DNA of 64,000 bases from Monarcha castaneiventris obscurior (Eukaryota > Chordata > Aves > Passeriformes > Monarchidae), in contig JAMPIT010000894.1 of NCBI GenBank assembly GCA_026261815.1, positions 57,941,647 through 58,005,646 of the forward strand, given 5' to 3'. The translations under genes and the position numbers were made by a program. The notes under the pieces were generated by a model, which was given only the letters and a program-made list of their open reading frames with translations, was not told where the DNA came from and searched no databases. Shown here piece by piece: positions 51,440 to 63,840 of the stretch (the stretch's first letter is position 1; each line of letters opens with the position of its first letter).

Positions 51440-51790
51440 CTCCCTCTTGCTCGGGGACTTTATAAAGATTCTGCTTTAAGTACTATCTCGAATTACTTCT
51501 TCCTCCTCCCCTCTTCAGAGCTGCCGCAGACTGGTCTGCGGTCCCCTGCTGAGCCCCCACCTCCCCCCTCCTTGCACTGCTCATATCTTCCATCTTTCCC
51601 AGGGGCATCTCCTAACACCAAACACCTGGGCCTCTACCAGCTGGGAGGGGAGCTCTGCCTACCCTACTCCTCCTCCTGTGACTCCTGGTCACAGGCCTGA
51701 AAGAAGCAGTTGAGAATGCTTCCAATTACCTACGGCAGTATGCATCAGCTATATCTAAAGATTAGGCTCCTAAGAAAAAAAAAAACATCT
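51440..51790. other. GC-rich island with TATA-like palindrome and two hairpins
   Basis: A block of about 250 bases is much richer in G and C than its surroundings. A self-complementary TATA-like CTTTATAAAG lies at its left side (near 51459-51468). Two perfect hairpins lie inside: CCGCAGAC / GTCTGCGG (51524-51541, 2-base loop) and CCTGTGAC / GTCACAGG (51675-51695, 5-base loop). The right side ends near an A-run (about 51775-51785). It could be an old LTR, a retroposed sequence or a small promoter region; none is established. Confidence 0.35.
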
Positions 51791-53714
51791 GGGAACTCAT
51801 GAACAACTCAGAATACCAAAAAAAGGGCTTCAGCCATGTAGAAAAGAAGCTTGGCAAGCAAACAGTATTTATAATGTGTTTTCTCAGATTACAGAAAAAA
51901 TTGTATTTAAGTCATGGTATCTACTGTGGGAAACTGATTGGTTGACATGTTTTTTGGTTTATTATTGATTTTTAAATGGTCTTCATGCAGAAAATAAAGT
52001 TTGTAAAAAAGTTAACTTCTTTGAGAGTTCTCCCTTTTTTATATAAAATACATTTTAAAATTACTTTAAAGAATGGTTTTCAGGCTTCTTTTCACCAGGT
52101 AACCAGGTTTTTTCTCTGATTTCTTTCATATACTTGCAGATCAATAATTTTCCCCCTAAATATAATGTGAAAAAGGAGCACTTTCCAGGTGTTGCATTTT
52201 TCTTCTCTTTCACAGGTTTGGACATGAAATCCTGAGAATTTCTTTTTTTCTGAAACCACATTCAGAGTGTTCCATATCAGTTTTACTAAGCTAGCCATAG
52301 TAGCATTTATCTGGCCTGAGCACCAGAGAAGACTGTAGCATCTAGTTCCATGACAAGACTCATTCACAAGGCAGGTCCTCATGTAGCATAACTCCATAAT
52401 TTTTAAAAAAGGGAGAAATAAGGTGTATTCCGGAATTCCCAAGCTAAACTCAATATTTTAACTGACACAATTACTTTTTCCAGCTAGTAAACTTTTAGGA
52501 AATTGAGATATAGTAATGATATTAATTCACTTTTCTTAATTAGAGGTAGACTGTTTAATTTAAATGTTACACTTTGCTCTTCATGGTTTAGAACTGGTCA
52601 GCTAAGCATCAGTCTTTAATGTGCCAGTTAACAGACTGTAAATTGTAAAAGAAAAATGTAAAGACAGCCTTATCTGCATATGACTTCATATGCTTAATTA
52701 GGAACATGAAGAAAATACACTTTTCATACTTTAGTAAAAAACCTGCACTGTACAGACTGTGAGGAGAAAGATGCTATTCCTAAGGTGAGAATAGTCATCC
52801 ACTGTCTTTGCAAAGTACATCATCCCCTATTAACAACTCCACGAAAGGGTTGCCACAAATGTACTTTATAACTAGAATCACAGCAACATTTTGTAGAAGG
52901 TGGTGATATTCAACTATAATAGAGACTGACTCACAACCCAGAATGGTCTTAAATGTTTCTCATTTTCTTTACATATTACCTACCTGGTCTGTGAAAACCA
53001 CATCAAAATATGTTTTTCAAAATTACATTTAAGAATACATCTGTTGAGTTTTAGTACCACTATGTCTCTGATGATGGTAAATAATACTTTCTAGAAAAAA
53101 ATTGTTTTGTAATGACTCTCATTGGGCTGCTAATAATAGGGAAGTCAAAATGCAGTCAATTGTCCTGTCACAATCTAATTTTTTCAATTAATTAGCCTTG
53201 CATTTAGCAATAAGCCCTGCGTTTAGCCTTCCTTCTGTTTTTGAGTGGGGTTTTTAAAATAAAAATTCAAATAAGGCACCATTTTTCAGGACTTAATTTT
53301 GAACATCATCTTACAAACTGGTCTTGGTACATTCCCCTCCAGAACATAGGAGAAATCTAGTTGACAAGAGTGCTTCCTTGCAATCTAGCACAACAAACAA
53401 GGGAGAAATTCAGTTATGTTCTTTCATTGTGTGCTTTTTCAAGTGCTCCTAGCATGCAACATAGCAAAAGCAAATTTGTGGAGCTGGTCAAGGATCTGAG
53501 TAACAGTAATACCTGTTTTGGTAACCATGTCTCTGTCATGCCGTGGCTATTAATTTATTTTTATATTTCTTCAATGTTCATAAGCTATATAGATGCTTAC
53601 AATAAAAAGAAAAAAGAGCTTGCTGCCACTGTGCTTTCTTCTCTAGCTGAATTTGAGATTATGGTTGCGCTGCTGAACAAGTCATTACCTGCCAAATATT
53701 TCCTCTGTATCCAC

Positions 53715-53717
<3 letters not shown>

Positions 53718-53768
<51 letters not shown>
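53718..53768 (+). repeat. A51 homopolymer
   Basis: A pure run of 51 adenines, the longest homopolymer in the window. It could be the tail of a retroposed transcript, but no AATAAA lies within 30 bases upstream (the nearest AATAAA is roughly 115-120 bases upstream) and no gene was recognised in the preceding sequence. Confidence 0.95.
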
Positions 53769-53770
<2 letters not shown>

Positions 53771-53913
53771 TGAAGAATATAAAAATAAATACTGCTTATC
53801 CCCAAATTATTATCTAATTAATTTCACTGCATTCCATAGAGGTCTTTGAATCCAGCATGCCTTGTACAGCATTAATAAAGCTATAGAGTTGATTTATTTC
53901 CTCGTGTTTAGCC

Positions 53914-54050
53914 ACAAGAAGAGGTCAAGTGTCTGGGCAGCTCTATCTGTGAGTCACAGTACAATTTCTGCTCCCTTTTGTTTGACCCGGACTACCGAGT
54001 CCTCAATGATGTCTCAGCAGCTTTGACCAAGGTATTGAAGAAGTGGAAAT
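53914..54050 (+). other. Exon-like open segment, unidentified
   Basis: A pyrimidine-rich stretch ending TTTAG (53909-53913) resembles a splice acceptor. It is followed by an open frame of about 46 codons that includes SSICESQYNFCSLLFDPDYR and VLNDVSAALTK. The frame meets ACCAAG|GTATTG, a donor-like sequence near 54030, and stops shortly after at TGA. Base composition is more GC-rich than nearby DNA. I do not recognise the peptide. An overlapping minus-strand ORF also exists, so this is weak evidence for an exon or pseudogene. Confidence 0.25.
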
Positions 54051-57000
54051 GAGAGTACCATGTCAGCCTGACTTCTCGTCCTACTGCCACCTGCAATACA
54101 GACTGGCAATGGGACATGAGGCACTTTTTATCCTTTAATAATCTTTTCGGGGTCAGGTATATGAATGTGAAAACACTGAGAGTTACCACTGTCTGATAGG
54201 CTACTCAAACCTCCAGTTACTTCCATACGTCTGTGACTATGCTGATTCTGTGATGGAGACAGAGGAACTTGTACTGGTGGGAATGGAGCTAGGGAATGCC
54301 TTTCCAAGTAGGGATCTTTGAATCCCCCTAGGTGGCATCCCTTGAGGCTGGAGGCAGCAGAACCCTCTGCCTACTGGGGTGCAATGCTGCACATTATATT
54401 GAGCTGAAACAATTTTGAGAACCTTATTTTGAATAAGTACAGCATGGAAAGTGAGCTTTTCTTGAAGTCTTCCCTTGTCCTTCTAGTAATCAAAGACATT
54501 CCCTTGCATGTCACTCAACTATCTTTCTTGCAATCCACAAGTTATATTTTGCAAGTCTTAATGATGATACCATACACCTTTACCTTGAGATCTAATCAGT
54601 TTTTGTCATTACAATATGCAAACATTCCATATATTTCCATAGTAAATATATCTTATGCAATTGCAGAAATTAAAAACTATTAATAACTTCCTATGAAATT
54701 AATATTATCATAATTTTACCATCTTACATAAAAATAATTCTGTATGACAAAACATGGAAAATAATATGGGAAGCATACTGTGAGAGTCTTTAAACTAAGT
54801 TCTGTTAGACAGAAAAAAATACTAAGCTTTAACAAACATATTGAGCACTCCCCCGTCCCTTGTACTTAAAGCATAAGTCTTATTCAAGCCTTACAAAAAC
54901 TTAGCTTTTGATCATTTTAGTTGATTACTCTACAACAACACATAAGATTAACCAGATCAGTGCATAATCCTAAAAAAAAAAAAGCATGGAAGAAGCCTTT
55001 TAAGTATTATTGTAACTTTTGACTAATAATGTTTCCATATGGAAATTGTCTCTGCAATTAGAAAATATTTGAAGACAATACTGTCAGGTAAACAGTACTT
55101 GAGAAAGAAATCCTGACATCTTCCATGGTATCCCACAGAAAAGTCATGAAAAACTCATTCCTGAAAACCATTACAACAGAACACAAATGTGATACTGATG
55201 CCAGTAGCAAAGACAGCACAAACAAAACCTGAGTTCCTGAAAGGTCTTTGTGAACCTGCATAACACCATGGATTTAACAGAATCATCTTGAAAAGGTGAC
55301 GAATACAGAGTCTGTCACCATGCAAACTCTATGACATATGGCCAATAGATTGTTGGTAAATATTTAATAAAATGAAACATTAGTCTCCCATGTAAAACCT
55401 CTACTATAAAAAGAGGCAAAGGTACAGCAACAAAGCACGTGCTCTTTTTTGACAATGATGCTGTTTCAAGTTGCCCACATCTACAGACTAAAGCTCAGTC
55501 TGTTACCACAGTGTAATACAACTCAGCAGAAGAGGCCTCTGTAGATTTTCTTTTTAGTTAAACCTGGCTTCTGTGGTTCAACATCTTGACAGCAGTGTAA
55601 AAGTATATTGTTTTCGCTGGAACATCTGCCTTTCAAGTCATGACTATTCATCCTTTAAAATCTTCACTGTAAAAGCCAGCAGAATTTGGGTGTTAGGTTT
55701 GCTTGGTTTTTCCCTTTGTTAATATCTTAGACTTTATATAAGGTGCAAGATGTACATGTAGCATAGGTCTGGTGCTTTCAAACAGAAAATCACAAAACAA
55801 ATTTCAGTTTGCAAATCACCGCTGATAGAACTGGATTTTATAGTGGACCACTGAACTTTTTCCTTTTGAGCTGTGATAGAAAATCAGAATTAGTAGTAAA
55901 ATCAATTTAACAGCTTCAGCTCCAGAAGAACTCCAGAAAAGCCAGCAGTTCCATTTACAACTTGGATTGTCAGAATGCAAAACCACATTTGGATATACCA
56001 TGTCAGAATTAAGTGCAAAATTGCCAATCTAAATCTTAAAATCATGGATGGTTTTATTTTTATTGATAATGAACATTGAGGTCATGTATTTTTTTCAAGT
56101 TTTCATATTTTTGCAAATGTAGGGTCACACTTATTTTAGCATATTCTAATTTTAGACCCAAATAATTCCATTTCTTCAGCGAAAACATAAAACATCAATG
56201 TTATTTCCTGATTTCTGCTGCTGAGTTTTTGAGATACCAAGTAGCCTGAACAAAAAAAGTTAAAAAACGATACAAAATAAAAAGATCCACAATACAAGAT
56301 GTATTATGAAGATTGGCAATTGGCAGCACTGTACATGGAAAGTATAAACTGTGCTTGCCAAATTTCTGTGATGGAATTAATCAGCCATCAGACAAGTTTG
56401 TCTCAGCCCATTTGCTGCAACTACTTCATTTTCCTTTAGAGGCAGTAACTTACTGCTGTACAGATCTACTACAGAAAATTCAGCACTTGAATGGATAAAT
56501 ATGTGAATGGATATCCTGGAGAAATTGCAGGGGCAGTATGCCTATCTCAAAAGCAATTATCCAGTCACATTCGGACCATCTCATATTTCACTATCAACAT
56601 TACAGATTAAGCATTTCTGAGTTGTTCAAATTCTCCTTATCCAGCAAAGTAGAGATACTTTTTTTTCCCTCCATTAAAAAACAAAAGCAACATTATTTTT
56701 AAAAATAAATTCACCCTTCAGGGCAACAATTTTTCTTAAGGACAGTGAAATCCCAAAACTGCAATTATTCCTTTTTGTATAATATTATAATCCTTGAACA
56801 CTCCACACAGTGCTATTTAATTCTAAGTCGTTTTCTGGTCAGCTTACTTATTTCAGCACCTCATTATTCATAGTCAAAACTTCAGCAAAACTAAGAACAA
56901 ACACATATGCAACACTGAAAAAAAAATTCCTGGCATCAGTTCAAATTAGTAATAACATTTTGAACATTTGCTATTTAAGTTTGTTTAATTCTTTCCATCT

Positions 57001-57544
57001 TAAAATGTGTAACAAGACAATTTGTCCGATCTATCATCATGAGATCTTCCATTATCCAATCATGTTCGAAGAAAACATGAAAAAGTCACATTAGAATAGC
57101 ATCTGTTAATGTGTTTAAAGTTCTGCAGCTACTAAAGCTGATACCGAGTGCAGAGTCCACTAGATGGCATAAAGCAATAAATATAATGAGAAAAAACATA
57201 ATTATACCCCTGATTTCTGTTACTGTATTTACTGATTTCTTTTATGATAAAATGTAACACACTGAGAGAACATCTTATTCTTTAATGAAACACTAATAAA
57301 AATTAGTAAGTTTTTCCTTCTACATACAAAGTACTACAGATGGAATCTTGAGGACACAAGCTTATTTAAGAAACTCAGGTAATGTTAATATGAAGGTTAT
57401 AAATACAATCTAAACTCTATCCTTTAAGACTACCTATTCTGTTACAACATTACTACCTATTCACATGCTAGTTCAAATCTAATACAAGACAATAATTCTT
57501 TCTTCACCAAAAAAAGTAGATTTTTTTAATATTCAAAGTGATTA

Positions 57545-57902
57545 TGCCTCACTGAAGAAAAGAAGGCTCAGAGGAGACTTTATTGCTCTCTACAACTGCC
57601 TGAAAGGTGGTGGTGGTGAGGTGGGGGTCTGCTTGTCTCCTAGGCAAGTAGCAATAGGACAAGGGGAAATGGCCTCAATGTGTGCCAGGGGAGGCTCAGG
57701 TTGGATATTAGTAATTAGGCATTGGAAAGAAAGAGTGATTAGGCTTGGAAAGGGCTCCCCTTGTGGAGTCAGTCCCAGGAAGCATACAGAAAATGAGTGG
57801 ACATGACACCTCACAATGTGATTTAGTGGCCATGGTGGTATTTGGTCATAGGTTGGACTTGATCTTGGAGGTCCTCTCTAACCTTAATATTTTATGATTT
57901 TT
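57545..57902 (+). mobile_element. CR1 LINE 3'-end copy
   Basis: AGAAGGCTCAGAGGAGACTT, CTCTCTACAACTGCCTGAAA, CAGGGGAGGCTCAGGTTGGA and GTCATAGGTTGGACTTGATC are CR1 3' sequence in sense orientation. They are followed by GGAGGTCCTCTCTAACCTTA and a decayed ATTTTATGATTTT tail. A G/T-rich GGTGGTGGTG insertion lies near 57606-57618. It is non-coding and 5'-truncated. Confidence 0.95.
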
Positions 57903-58123
57903 GCTAACAACTTAACAAGAGATCTTTAAGATTGAGACCTGGTCTGGGAAATTGTTCCAGCACTCAGGATCTTCTTCCAGTCACCACAAGCATTCAAAGA
58001 TAATGGCCTGGCCTGGACATCAACCTCCTCCCTCAACACATGAGTACATGCCATCAGGTCCCTTGCACTTGCGTACATTTGTTGTGTTTATAAGTCCCTT
58101 GATTTGATCCTTCCCTACCAAGG

Positions 58124-58440
58124 TGTAGTGGGTTCACCCTGGCTGGATGCCAGGTACCCACTAAAGCTGCTCTATCACTCCTCTACAAGTGGACACTGGA
58201 GAGAATATATAATAAAATGTTCACAAGTTAAGGACCAGAAGAGATGATTCCCCAAATACTGTAACATGCAGAACGGACATCTTGGGGACATTAATTGAAT
58301 TTATTACTAACAAAATCAAAGCAGGATAAAGAGAAGTAAAATAAATCTTAAAAACACCTTTCCTCCCTCCCCTCCTTCCTTCCGGAGTTCTACCTCCTCC
58401 GTTGTTTCCAAAAGGTACATTTACAGTTGAACTGCTCAAG
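58124..58440 (-). mobile_element. ERVK-type LTR, about 317 bp, probably solo
   Basis: TGTAGTGGGTTCACCCTGGC followed by TGGATGCCAGGTACCCACTA and CTCTATCACTCC is the reverse complement of the conserved U5 end of a widespread avian ERVK LTR. A minus-strand AATAAA (plus-strand TTTATT at 58300-58305) sits at the expected place. CCAAGG lies immediately left (58118-58123) and again at 58441-58446, a 6-bp target-site duplication as expected for ERVK. The right LTR edge reads CTCAAG rather than CA, so this boundary may be off by two bases or mutated. The LTR looks internally shortened compared with remembered relatives. No viral genes are attached. Confidence 0.7.
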
Positions 58441-58446
58441 CCAAGG

Positions 58447-60099
58447 AGAGAACAGTCACTGCAGAAGTCAGAAGAAGAAAAAAGTTTCAGTGTTGCTTAC
58501 ACTAAAGTCTCTCTGGAACATAGGAAGATATTGAGACACTGTAGAAGTTATGGATATCAAGTGAATATTCCACATTTTCAAGATGTAGTCTTCAGTTTCA
58601 TTCAAATCTCTGTTTTCTGTATTTACACGCTGCCTTGGTACAGAACTTTTATGCCCATATACTATTATTTTATATTTCGTTGATGCTATCTGTAACAGTG
58701 GTAAAGCCAAGACAGAGCAGGCTCCAGAAACAGGAACCAGGATGCTCATGAAAATGTTTTCTAGCCAGACCAGTGGTAAGTGAAAACTTTGTAACATTAG
58801 ATGGTTCTTTTTCAGAGTGTGCTGCTTTACTTCTACTTCTAAATGGTTTCTGTAGCTGAACCTGACAGTTATAAAGGCATTTTCTTCCAAAGAAAATTTT
58901 TTCCCAGGAAGCAGGGACAGCTTTTTGACCAAAATTATATTATCCTTTTCCCTATACATATATATCTATTCCATACACACACACACACACACACACATCT
59001 ATATGTACACACATATATTCCCTATGCTCCATATATGTGTATTATTCATATAGGTGTACATGTTGAAATACCTACATGAATATTCTCCTATACATGTTTA
59101 CATATACATGTGTTTCCATATCCTGGTGCACAGGAGGGATCAAGGATCAGGAAACAGACAAAAAAATGTCCTTTGTAGAGCGTGGGGGAAAGCCTTTAGC
59201 ATAAAGCAATAATACAAAGCAGAGCATTTCATTCTGCGTAACATTTCCTGCTAGTTACAATCTTTTTAGTTTTTCAACTGGACTGTTCAACAAATTGGAG
59301 GTAACCAACAGGCCCCAGTACTAGATGTTATTTACTAGTAACACACAAATTGGTTTTGGTGCTTCTACACAAATTTTAGTCATCTTTCAGTGGAGCTTAA
59401 TTAGGTCTTCCACATACCCTGTAAAGCTATTTCCTGTACGCTTTCCCTGCATGCTGCCTTGTATGATCATGCTTCCCTTCCCTGCATTCCCTTTGTGCTT
59501 TCTCTACGTGCTTTGTATGCTTGCTCCTTACCCATCTTATGTTGAAGTGTACTTTTATGTGCTGCTTAAAACTTTTCAGCAGAGATGCTGAAGATGTGGC
59601 AGCAAGATAATTCTTCCTGTGAAGAATATGTCAGATTTGGTACCTTCATGCTTCATACCTTCAAACCCTTCATTAGGGTTTGTTTTTATAAATGGCACAA
59701 ATATCATAATAGATTGTGGGTTTTAATACCTTCTTGATCTCTACTTACAGAACCTCAAAATTAATTTAAGCTTGAGAAGTGTCAATCTCTTTGACTAATT
59801 AAATTAAAGCCTAATTGAAATTGAACAATTTGGAGCCATAAACTTTTTAATAATTGTTATTATTATTAAAAAAATCAGACATGGCTGAGCTTTCATTGTT
59901 CTTTTTCTAATGTGCTGTCCTCAAAGATTGAGCTTATGCAAGCAAATTATTATATCATGAAACATGGCTTTTCGTGACTGTGTATCCATAGGCCAGTCCA
60001 GTTACGAGCAGCTATGGGATGTCTAGTTACAGGACATAAAAATGTTAGTGCGTGTCATACATAAAACAAAAGGTTTGGCTTTCGCATTCATGGAATGAT
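58447..60099. other. AT-rich DNA without recognised genes
   Basis: Two overlapping ORFs on opposite strands (58402-58683 plus, 58468-58959 minus, 163 codons) show no recognised motif. An AC repeat lies at 58975-58996, followed by a decayed TATA/CATG-rich region to about 59125. Confidence 0.5.
58975..58996 (+). repeat. AC dinucleotide microsatellite, 11 units
   Basis: A pure (AC)11 run next to TATATA-rich sequence. Confidence 0.95.
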
Positions 60100-60911
60100 A
60101 AGTAATTCATTTAAAATATGAATGTTGAAGAGTTAATTAAGTTGTTAATTGATTAAGAGAGTTTGTAGTTCATGTTTCTTAATGTGAAAGTGTTAAGTAG
60201 TATTTCTAAGTTCCAAGCAAAGTTCCAGAGTCTAAATTACATTGAAAAATCCCATGATACGTTCTAAAATCATCTCCCAAGTCTAGCTATGTTCTAGAGA
60301 GAGAGAGCCCCCACCCATGGCTAAAGTGCTATCCTCAGAAAAGACCGGTAACCTGTCACCAAGCTCCATGGTAACCGTGAATTTTAATGAGAAAGTTCCC
60401 TCCAAAAACTCAGATGACACCACCCAGAGACTGCACCTGTAGTAATCAGCGAGCCATGGGCCGAAAGGCCTCACGTCCATCTCCTGAACCAGGACCGATG
60501 AACTGAACTTTAAAAGAACTCCACCAATCATCTCCTACTTTGGAGGCAGGACAATGGGCGGTGATGAGAGGAGGCAGGAAAAGTATAAATATCGAAACGC
60601 AGCGGGGAGGGTTGCTCATTTTTGCATGTTTTTCTTGTGGCGCTTTTGTCTGTGTAACACCTTGCTCAGGATTAGCCTAGGCAGAGCCCGGTGCCAGGGA
60701 TCCTAGGCTTACCTGTTAAACTGTTTTTGCCTGGGGCTAGCCCAAGACCCAGCACTGTAGGTCTTTGTTTTGGGTTTATAGCCTTTTTGGCTGTGTCTCC
60801 AATCGCTGCAGATCCAGGTGAGGTTTTTTTTATTAAGGAATTTGGCCATTGTTGTTTAATAATACTAATCAGTTTTTAAACTTTAAAAAGAGTGTGGCCT
60901 CATTCCTGACA
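60100..60911 (+). mobile_element. LTR of an avian endogenous retrovirus
   Basis: The segment has a compact promoter: CCAAT (near 60521), GGGCGG (near 60556) and a TATA box (TATAAATA, 60594-60601). An R-U5-like region follows, with AGCCTAGGCAGAGCCCGG, a T-run with TTTATTAAGG, a TTTAATAATAC near the expected polyadenylation site, and an end at CTCATTCCTGACA (60911). It is more GC-rich than its flanks between 60290 and 60720. The left edge is uncertain (somewhere in 60000-60290) and no target-site duplication was found. Internal viral genes are absent. Confidence 0.55.
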
Positions 60912-63834
60912 GGTGTATAATTTTTTCCTTGTAATACAGTTTTAAACCAAAATCTGCTTCACAGCTAATTGAATGCTTAGGGAAAACAGATATTACTTTA
61001 TTTCATTACCTGTTCCAGTCTTCACTGAGAAATATGTTACCTTACTAAAACCTTACTGGAATACTGAATGATTCTCATCCTGTCTGTACTGATACCCCAC
61101 AATAGCCAGAAGTTGTTTCAAGGGTTTTTTTAGATTTGTATATTTTGATTGTATATTTTAATGCTTATGCAGAAGGTTCCTTTTTTTTTACAAAAAAAAC
61201 ATGATCTGCATTTCAACTTTAAAGTTTTAAAGTTGAGTTTGCAGCAAAAGAAGGCTGTAAATCATTTTTAATTGTTTCCATAAAGGCTAGGGTGGGTGGG
61301 GAAGCCAAAACCTAAGTTCAGTCATTTGTATGCTACGTTTTCTGGGAGTCTGTGCAACACAAAGATGAGAGAATTCAAGAGAAAGTCTTTCTGCATCTCT
61401 TGATTAAAATAAGAATCAATACAATCAGAAAGGCCCCTAGAAAAGATACCTGTCCACTACCTACTTAGAGCTTTTGATAAATTAGGCTGGTACTGCAAAA
61501 TAGCTCATGAAACAGAATTCTAACTCTACCAGAAATTCTGAAATCTCCCTAACATTTCTTAAAGAGAATTTAGGTATTATTTAAAATTTCAATCCAAAAA
61601 GACTGTTAACAAATATTCCTAAAGCTCCTGGAAGAAACAGAGCTGTATGAGAGCCTGCATATTGAGAAGACTGCAGATACTGGGATCTTAGAAAGCTGAA
61701 GACAACACAGAATACAGGCTTCCTTGAAACTTCATTTATCACATGGCAAATTTTATGTGTCTCTTACAAACATCATCAGTGGATCAGACTTAATACTGAA
61801 TGTACAAAGTTAAGTAGTAAATTGCCTGCCCCTTTAAGTTATAACAAATCAAAACTAAAGTAGCTCTAAGTTCATGTAGATAGTAGTGAAAGCGTTAATA
61901 TTCCAAACAGAAAATATCCTTCTATATCTTAATAATAAACCTGTATCCCTGTGCACCACTCAATACATTCTACTTCATCTGCCCTGTAATACCAGCTTTC
62001 ACACAAGCGCTGGCAGTAATTTTTTTCTGAGGTAATTTTTTTCATTTTTGCTAGTATGGGGCTGTGTTTCGGTTTTGTTTTGAAAATGGGGTTGAAGAAA
62101 GAAGGGGGAAGACATTTGGAGCGATGGCATCCGTCTTCCGAAGTCATTATCACACATGATGGTGCCCTGCTTTCCTTGAGATGGCTGAAGACTTGCCTGC
62201 CCATGCGAAGCAGTGAATTAATTCCTTGTTTTCTTTTGCATGTGGCTCTTGCTTTACCTAGTAAACTGTCTTCATCTCAACCCAGGAGTTTTCTCAAGGA
62301 GTTTTCTTACTTTTACTCTCCCAGTTCTTTTCTCATTTCTGCTGGGGCAGGGAGCAAGCAGCTGCCTGGGCCTTAGTTGCCAGATGGTGTTCCACCACAA
62401 CCATGCAAAATTTTGTTCTGTCCACAACTGGTAGTAGACACTGAGACCTTTTTTCTGGGGTTCTGTGTTTGGAAACTGAAAGACAAAACTACAAAGTGTG
62501 TGAGACCTTCTTATTCTCCCTCTGCTCTACAATCTTCCTCTTTTTTCTCTCTACTGTATGGAGCTTGATAGCTCCAGCTGTGTGCTACAGTTATGGGGCT
62601 CATCACACAAAAGGATGAATGAGGAGCAAGTAGAAATATCCAGAAACATATGGGGCCTGCTTCTGAAATGTTTTAAAGCCTTTAAGGATAAAAATTATCA
62701 TGAAAAGTCAAGATGTGTTGACAGTATACAACCATCCTAAACTCTCCAACTCACTCATCCACTTTCTGGAATTCTCACATACAAAATTTCCCTTTTCCTT
62801 TGATACACTTACTAATACTACTTTCACCAGGTGTACATAAGACAAAATTTCTGATTTGCCTCAGTTTTGGCTTTGGGATTAACAACTATTGAAAAAAAAA
62901 AAAGTAGAAAAACATCAGAAATTCTCAATAGCAATTCCAGCTCACCAAAGAACAGTTTGATGAGCAGGATGTAGACCATTACTATGGACTGGTACTGACT
63001 TTTCTTGTTCTTGAAGCATATTGATCACAATACTGTTTCTTAAAGCCAAAATCAAACTCTCAAGACATCAAAATATCATGTATCACCAGTCTAGCTTCAT
63101 TCGATTCACTCCTATCTGTAAATTTATACATCCTATAACAGACTGAGTAAAAGCCTTCTCTTCACGATATTATGTTGGATCTGTAAAAGCTCAGACCCAC
63201 AACCCTAGTTATGTTTTTCAGATAATATATGCCTTATAAGCATTGCTGAGGTTAAATGAGCCATGTCTGCTCCAAAAAATTAATAACATTAATTTTAGCT
63301 TTTTTCAAGTTTCCTAAGCTGAAAACAGAAAGAATAACAAAGAATTGCTCTATAATTCATGTGTGAAATTCTGTAAACCTCTTTCTGCACAAAAAGCAGA
63401 GCATCTGCATATGGCACATTAGCACAACTTATATTAAACTATTTTGAAAATTGAAAAAGCAACAGTTAGACAAATAAATAGAGTGTAGCGCAGAAACAAA
63501 ATTATGAATATCTAACTCCAATATATAATATGCTATAGGAAATACCTTTAAATGCATCTCATAAAAATAATAATATCTTACTTTACATTTGGCCTATTTA
63601 CAAGTGCTGAAACTTTGTGTTAATGAATCATGAGATCTACTCAAAAGAAATAGACTCTTAAACATCTTTCTTCCCACAGTAGGACATACTTGACACACGT
63701 CAGAATGACATAACGGAAGCTATATTGCAACACACTGTAAGAACCGATGAATTAAGACAGCTTGACTTACAGTACAATGCATTATCAAACTGACACCACA
63801 ACAAACATGGTGACTTTTTCGGCACTAAAACAAT
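60912..63834. other. AT-rich DNA without recognised genes
   Basis: Only short unrecognised ORFs (106 codons at most, 62056-62376 plus, overlapped by a 91-codon minus ORF). A 24-bp inverted repeat is listed separately at 61213-61236. Confidence 0.5.
61213..61236. repeat. 24-bp inverted repeat, 11-bp perfect arms
   Basis: TCAACTTTAAA (61213-61223) and TTTAAAGTTGA (61226-61236) pair perfectly around GT. Confidence 0.75.
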
Positions 63835-63840
63835 TTTATT
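63835..63840 (-). promoter_or_regulatory. Candidate polyadenylation signal of a minus-strand transcript
   Basis: TTTATT on the plus strand gives AATAAA on the minus strand, within CTACAATAAAATTG. The following minus-strand bases (GTGCCGAAAAAG, about 63815-63828) could hold a cleavage site with a downstream element. The sequence to the right (63841-64000) would then be the end of a 3' untranslated region entering from outside the window. Single hexamers are common in AT-rich DNA, so support is weak. Confidence 0.25.

Larger units (their letters stand above)
50413..57544. other. Mostly AT-rich DNA without confirmed genes
   Basis: Holds a GC-rich island (51440-51790), an A51 tract (53718-53768) and an exon-like segment (53914-54050), each listed separately. 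The rest shows only short unrecognised ORFs. The largest (53361-53849, 162 codons) owes much of its length to the A51 run being read as lysines. Confidence 0.5.

Noticed and set aside
53361..53849. 162-codon ORF, nearly the longest in the window
   Set aside because: Its length depends on the A51 tract read as poly-lysine; no family motif was recognised.
58402..58683. Plus-strand ORF starting at the LTR edge
   Set aside because: It crosses the ERVK LTR boundary and has no recognisable product.
58468..58959. 163-codon minus-strand ORF
   Set aside because: Overlapped by plus-strand ORFs, no recognisable domain, no supporting promoter or splice context.
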